NCBI RefSeq assembly: GCF_000236905.1
Contig: NC_016528.1
Coordinates: 630,001 to 694,000, forward strand
Length of the DNA: 64,000 nucleotides
From: Tetrapisispora phaffii CBS 4417
Taxonomy: Eukaryota; Ascomycota; Saccharomycetes; Saccharomycetales; Saccharomycetaceae
Direction: 5' to 3'
The position numbers and the translations under genes were made by a program. The notes beneath the pieces were generated by a model. It had not been told where the DNA came from. It did not search any database and was given only the letters and a program-made list of their open reading frames with translations. Numbering within the stretch: the first letter of the stretch is position 1; each line of letters begins with the position of its first letter. Shown in pieces: positions 63,001-64,000 of the stretch.

Positions 63001-64000
63001 ATTGTGAATCAAAAAAGTGGCACAGTTGGGAGTCCTTCTAATTACAACTCCGAACAGAATTTTAAAACCTCAATCTTAGAAAGTTCTACACAATCTGCTA
63101 AGAATCATGGTACAAAGCAAGAAAAGGAAGAAGACATATTGAAATATTTTGAGATTGGTTTAAGAAAGTTAATTACATCAATAAATTATACTACTAGCGA
63201 AGATCATTTTGTTCAATTTCTAGCTCCGCAAATACAGCTTTCTTCAAAATTTGAACCAAATTCGTGTATAGTAATTGCTGCACCGTTAATAAAATTAAGA
63301 GTACTATCATTTGCTAGCGCTAATAATAATGATGTATTTATTCAAGATACATTTTTGAAACGGTATGGTATACTTATATCGAAAGCTAATGTGTTTTTAT
63401 TTCATAAAGACAAATTTAAAGATTCGATGGACATATTTTTCCAGTGTTTAGCTTACGGCCAGACAAAAGAAGTTCCTTGGTCACCTTGGTTAGGAGCAGA
63501 GTCGTGTTTTGATCCATCTGCCTTAAGTGATTCAACAATAATCAAAAATTTAAACACAACTATTTATCTTGATTCGATATATGAGTTCTCATCCGTTTAT
63601 GAATTTGTTAGACATCAATTACAAGATTGTATGAATATTTACATTCCGAAAGTACAGGTAACATGTGATTCTAGAAGTTACCTAACATTATTTAAAATAT
63701 CCACGAACCTATTCATGTCAATGAAGCTAACAGATCCAGTCTTGAAGAAGAAAATAGATAAAGTATCTATAAGCTTTGATTTTACCGAATTAAGGAAAAT
63801 ATATGACACTACAGTGTTGTTATCAAATGTTATCCATAAATCCCAGTTGGCTGAAAACGAATCGATTTTTAGACAAAAGCTATTGGACGATGCAGGTTTA
63901 GTTGATTTATTCAATATACACAATGAACGTATAACGAATCTTTCAAAGTTGTACATTTTACTACACGTTTTATGTTCTAGGCGTAAAGAAAGGCATGAGT
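57085..64000 (+). CDS. FMP27: Fmp27/Hobbit-family bridge-like lipid transfer protein, 3' partial
   Basis: Very large ER-plasma membrane contact-site protein thought to form a hydrophobic groove for lipid transfer (BLTP2/Hobbit family). The frame is open from the ATG at 57085, which follows stops in frame, to the window end: 2305 codons without a stop, against about 2628 residues in S. cerevisiae. An N-terminal membrane anchor (residues 5-30, LIIKLPLLVIATWLLI) is followed by the chorein-like start. A GFWDK-domain variant LGVWDK lies near residue 1388, with RSSDFAPHYETFLCNP and FLKWWKSF downstream and PLLLAPQFVYQKR near 1790. S. cerevisiae has a second member, YPR117W. Linkage to SST2 favours FMP27 (YLR454W). 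Confidence 0.92.
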   Translation, partial: MWFDLIIKLPLLVIATWLLIRQVIKTLFGISAAYINPFTFRIIGFEYKDILKIELLEFNPFRKRIRISKLTFNNKQIENKNQTNASNHKKTSHGHNLKAVLPKWLFKYLPHLLSFLNEVHIVADHVFLTDYDLYISTIGSVFNYKEITSSLSLELFMRQVKNKNSTILTDTLQQLEINFEKIEVDHSIVFNDIKIDSKFGVLRLPYAYLKQQSASTKIIEPDNIESKHSDILCDLAIQDTIKAFRKKLERIQGYLKPICEINLYMDKILLDDLELTNLPELNEISQYFTYNIEASNVTLNLIRFSKDYPGYNLNFGEDDTPYKINSNFSRVNIGVKINKINEKEIYLAKIIEVPSINLYGHTNIFSQQFQFSEGRFENALSTLNFQISSLIVDLDITTLSFIKSFSRNIKVFKGAFGYSKEIDAIDQLKEFEDLRSLKWRKVLKTYLTSLFPLLNLKFTLDDSKIILNDETDTIIFYLSALLGTYKSNRSLSFSQNDKLDSIINYDTAFDLELSDLHCQHLITDGSNYNHKILEIESVSLKQKVKWSPEIQFSFDGEVDNVNIDLSELRSMIALNKIVKKTDCQLLQVETIYFKELYDKFAKQLYNAEFNCSRLKEMQSIKKVSPESFVFNTLPDYFDYIKVDLRRIQMTLGIRSVFMPPDIFSLLEAQSPKDLVEGKLRKFTNKVDKVQLALFSNKTQWHNKIEMGQVYMSKSGLDSLNRNDSNDLEDIGTSQSTQIDRLWNFNILVNNVTSSVIYETCKFSTEFSSRTVSSLKVVSIKVFPETESYTVPSENKVVIVIDNKKASSMVDLINVFMGISGFHTLNQIFRKNTYCSVKETCAKKILVSLNKAKKKSFWYFIDWVKFKQLIQIRLSSELSRQVLILPNALKIKFESSNMFISIDKLNDICINGELARMCVESPTQKDTWIRMMLINKFKMNINLSEMLRQIKNNETGNSEVLPGVTLAYESSHFSIPNKFAMYRIFDNISTIVKSLKQMIYSMKTSQSDIVIFPVTVNPVRLPNVNLSSKRSIITIEDDPLESELNMIFQIGLEEQRIRLEKVKQFKNSLERKYQDTNSSANQSEKNNDKFSSDDTYTKLVFLSSARGCKKSKNILKKLLSAKKSDRETSEKEDELLEDKNPILINEHESYIRLQENISTSWIRRIKDYKKVEKEKYEENFEYLWGLTNLHNISKDFNTNVRDFIYSPPLTTIIVEGIDINISQPSCGLECIAEFIHDVGKGVPLDTQYSIMFPMYLDVNIREFRWHLRDYPLPFINIPPPTENQKISNNFKISGDLCLTEAMIQSSNEIRTIFVPLVPSVELVNKDHYYSLFVPRTLTSVKVYSKLEIGIHTERSTQVVWGSSYSPAIQQVMQCFEDLSKPPTDLSPKLGVWDKIRYMFHSRIKINWAKKNRFEISLLGAKSPYKIGREDAGFIIGFNGNTVLDCNPNNSPKQLLACSADQIYFSIPNYFAKPLLVWSMPSHKNIFVPNQDNTNLQTYASYYYLLQQDYNNERKEAVKLMQKHYIEKNGIKLSGGMTLKLGFVFEGLGKGGIRSSDFAPHYETFLCNPIYVKDLSKYDAYKNFKSHFIHMSFALLSNSSNAYNAMQLDSSGMDTFLKWWKSFSNNPPVRRGTLYDAKNLSPKFGGALRTISYYANVSPLFITHIQRNIDINNTQSSSFYENIEYVGIKAKVSRFVMDLHQRKEVISEFREKLNEHKRVSRMKFLEGDFSSGTIDIRTIHAKFHKVTFIEDKQNYEFDLYEDDDNWVDISDFKEPFSISIDDYTPHVTIRPLLLAPQFVYQKRAKYGDKYQLDPVTSEPIQAFKNDISHCCCVNGQIDLPTTYQEKRISTLLTKEKELNEKLKIANTSEEKSYLLKHINMTKQIIQQLEYFIEDTKMVVNSKGNVKPEDLHFQVIDKETEASKKLYENRYLIFGMFLRWDEGARDVITTYLMYLNLNSYFSKIDRYKSIRTFEDIVNQKSGTVGSPSNYNSEQNFKTSILESSTQSAKNHGTKQEKEEDILKYFEIGLRKLITSINYTTSEDHFVQFLAPQIQLSSKFEPNSCIVIAAPLIKLRVLSFASANNNDVFIQDTFLKRYGILISKANVFLFHKDKFKDSMDIFFQCLAYGQTKEVPWSPWLGAESCFDPSALSDSTIIKNLNTTIYLDSIYEFSSVYEFVRHQLQDCMNIYIPKVQVTCDSRSYLTLFKISTNLFMSMKLTDPVLKKKIDKVSISFDFTELRKIYDTTVLLSNVIHKSQLAENESIFRQKLLDDAGLVDLFNIHNERITNLSKLYILLHVLCSRRKERHE

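Overview
This is nuclear DNA from a budding yeast of the family Saccharomycetaceae. The evidence is dense, almost intron-free genes whose proteins align end to end with Saccharomyces cerevisiae proteins, AT-rich sequence, and gene order shared with known S. cerevisiae blocks. I identify 25 named-family protein genes, one small protein gene I cannot name, a 51-base assembly gap, and a set of promoter elements. No tRNA, rRNA, transposon or CRISPR array could be supported.

Gene order interleaves S. cerevisiae sister regions. Left third (1-24.4 kb): FUI1, ECM13, COR1, PSY4, EDE1, MOH1 and SEC17 (chromosome II left, YBL042-YBL050) alternate with RSM7, a VanZ-like gene, PXP2, YMR1 and CPA2 (chromosome X, YJR109-YJR113). 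Middle (24.7-48.6 kb): GPA2, SRB4, PRO3, YAT2 and GCD11 (YER020-YER025) alternate with ECM27, ADO1, TDA4, ATP2 and RPS5 (YJR105-YJR123). Right (48.9-64 kb): SST2 and FMP27 (YLR452, YLR454) enclose BUR1 and TIF3 (YPR161, YPR163). Several single-copy genes expected in these intervals (NNF1, RPN3, IBA57, ORC4) are absent and leave long empty spacers. Interleaving plus missing genes is best explained by a post-whole-genome-duplication species that resolved its duplicates differently from S. cerevisiae. Lineages such as Vanderwaltozyma, Tetrapisispora, Naumovozyma or Kazachstania would fit; the genus is not decided here.

Functions are mostly housekeeping: respiration (COR1, ATP2), translation (RPS5, TIF3, GCD11, mitochondrial RSM7), arginine and proline synthesis (CPA2, PRO3), membrane traffic and lipid handling (EDE1, SEC17, YMR1, FMP27), transcription (SRB4, BUR1), G-protein signalling (GPA2, SST2), and nucleoside or carnitine metabolism (FUI1, ADO1, YAT2). 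They are individually transcribed genes, not operons.

I found no obviously new multi-gene system. The observations most worth checking are: a one-base frameshift that removes the end of the EDE1 UBA domain; a carnitine acetyltransferase (YAT2) whose catalytic-histidine position reads serine; a 37-bp quasi-palindrome in the COR1 promoter and a 23-bp palindrome plus a perfect URS1 element upstream of YAT2; GC-rich, motif-dense islands upstream of COR1, ATP2 and GPA2; and the empty ORC4/RIF2 position. Motif coordinates were counted by eye and may be off by a base.
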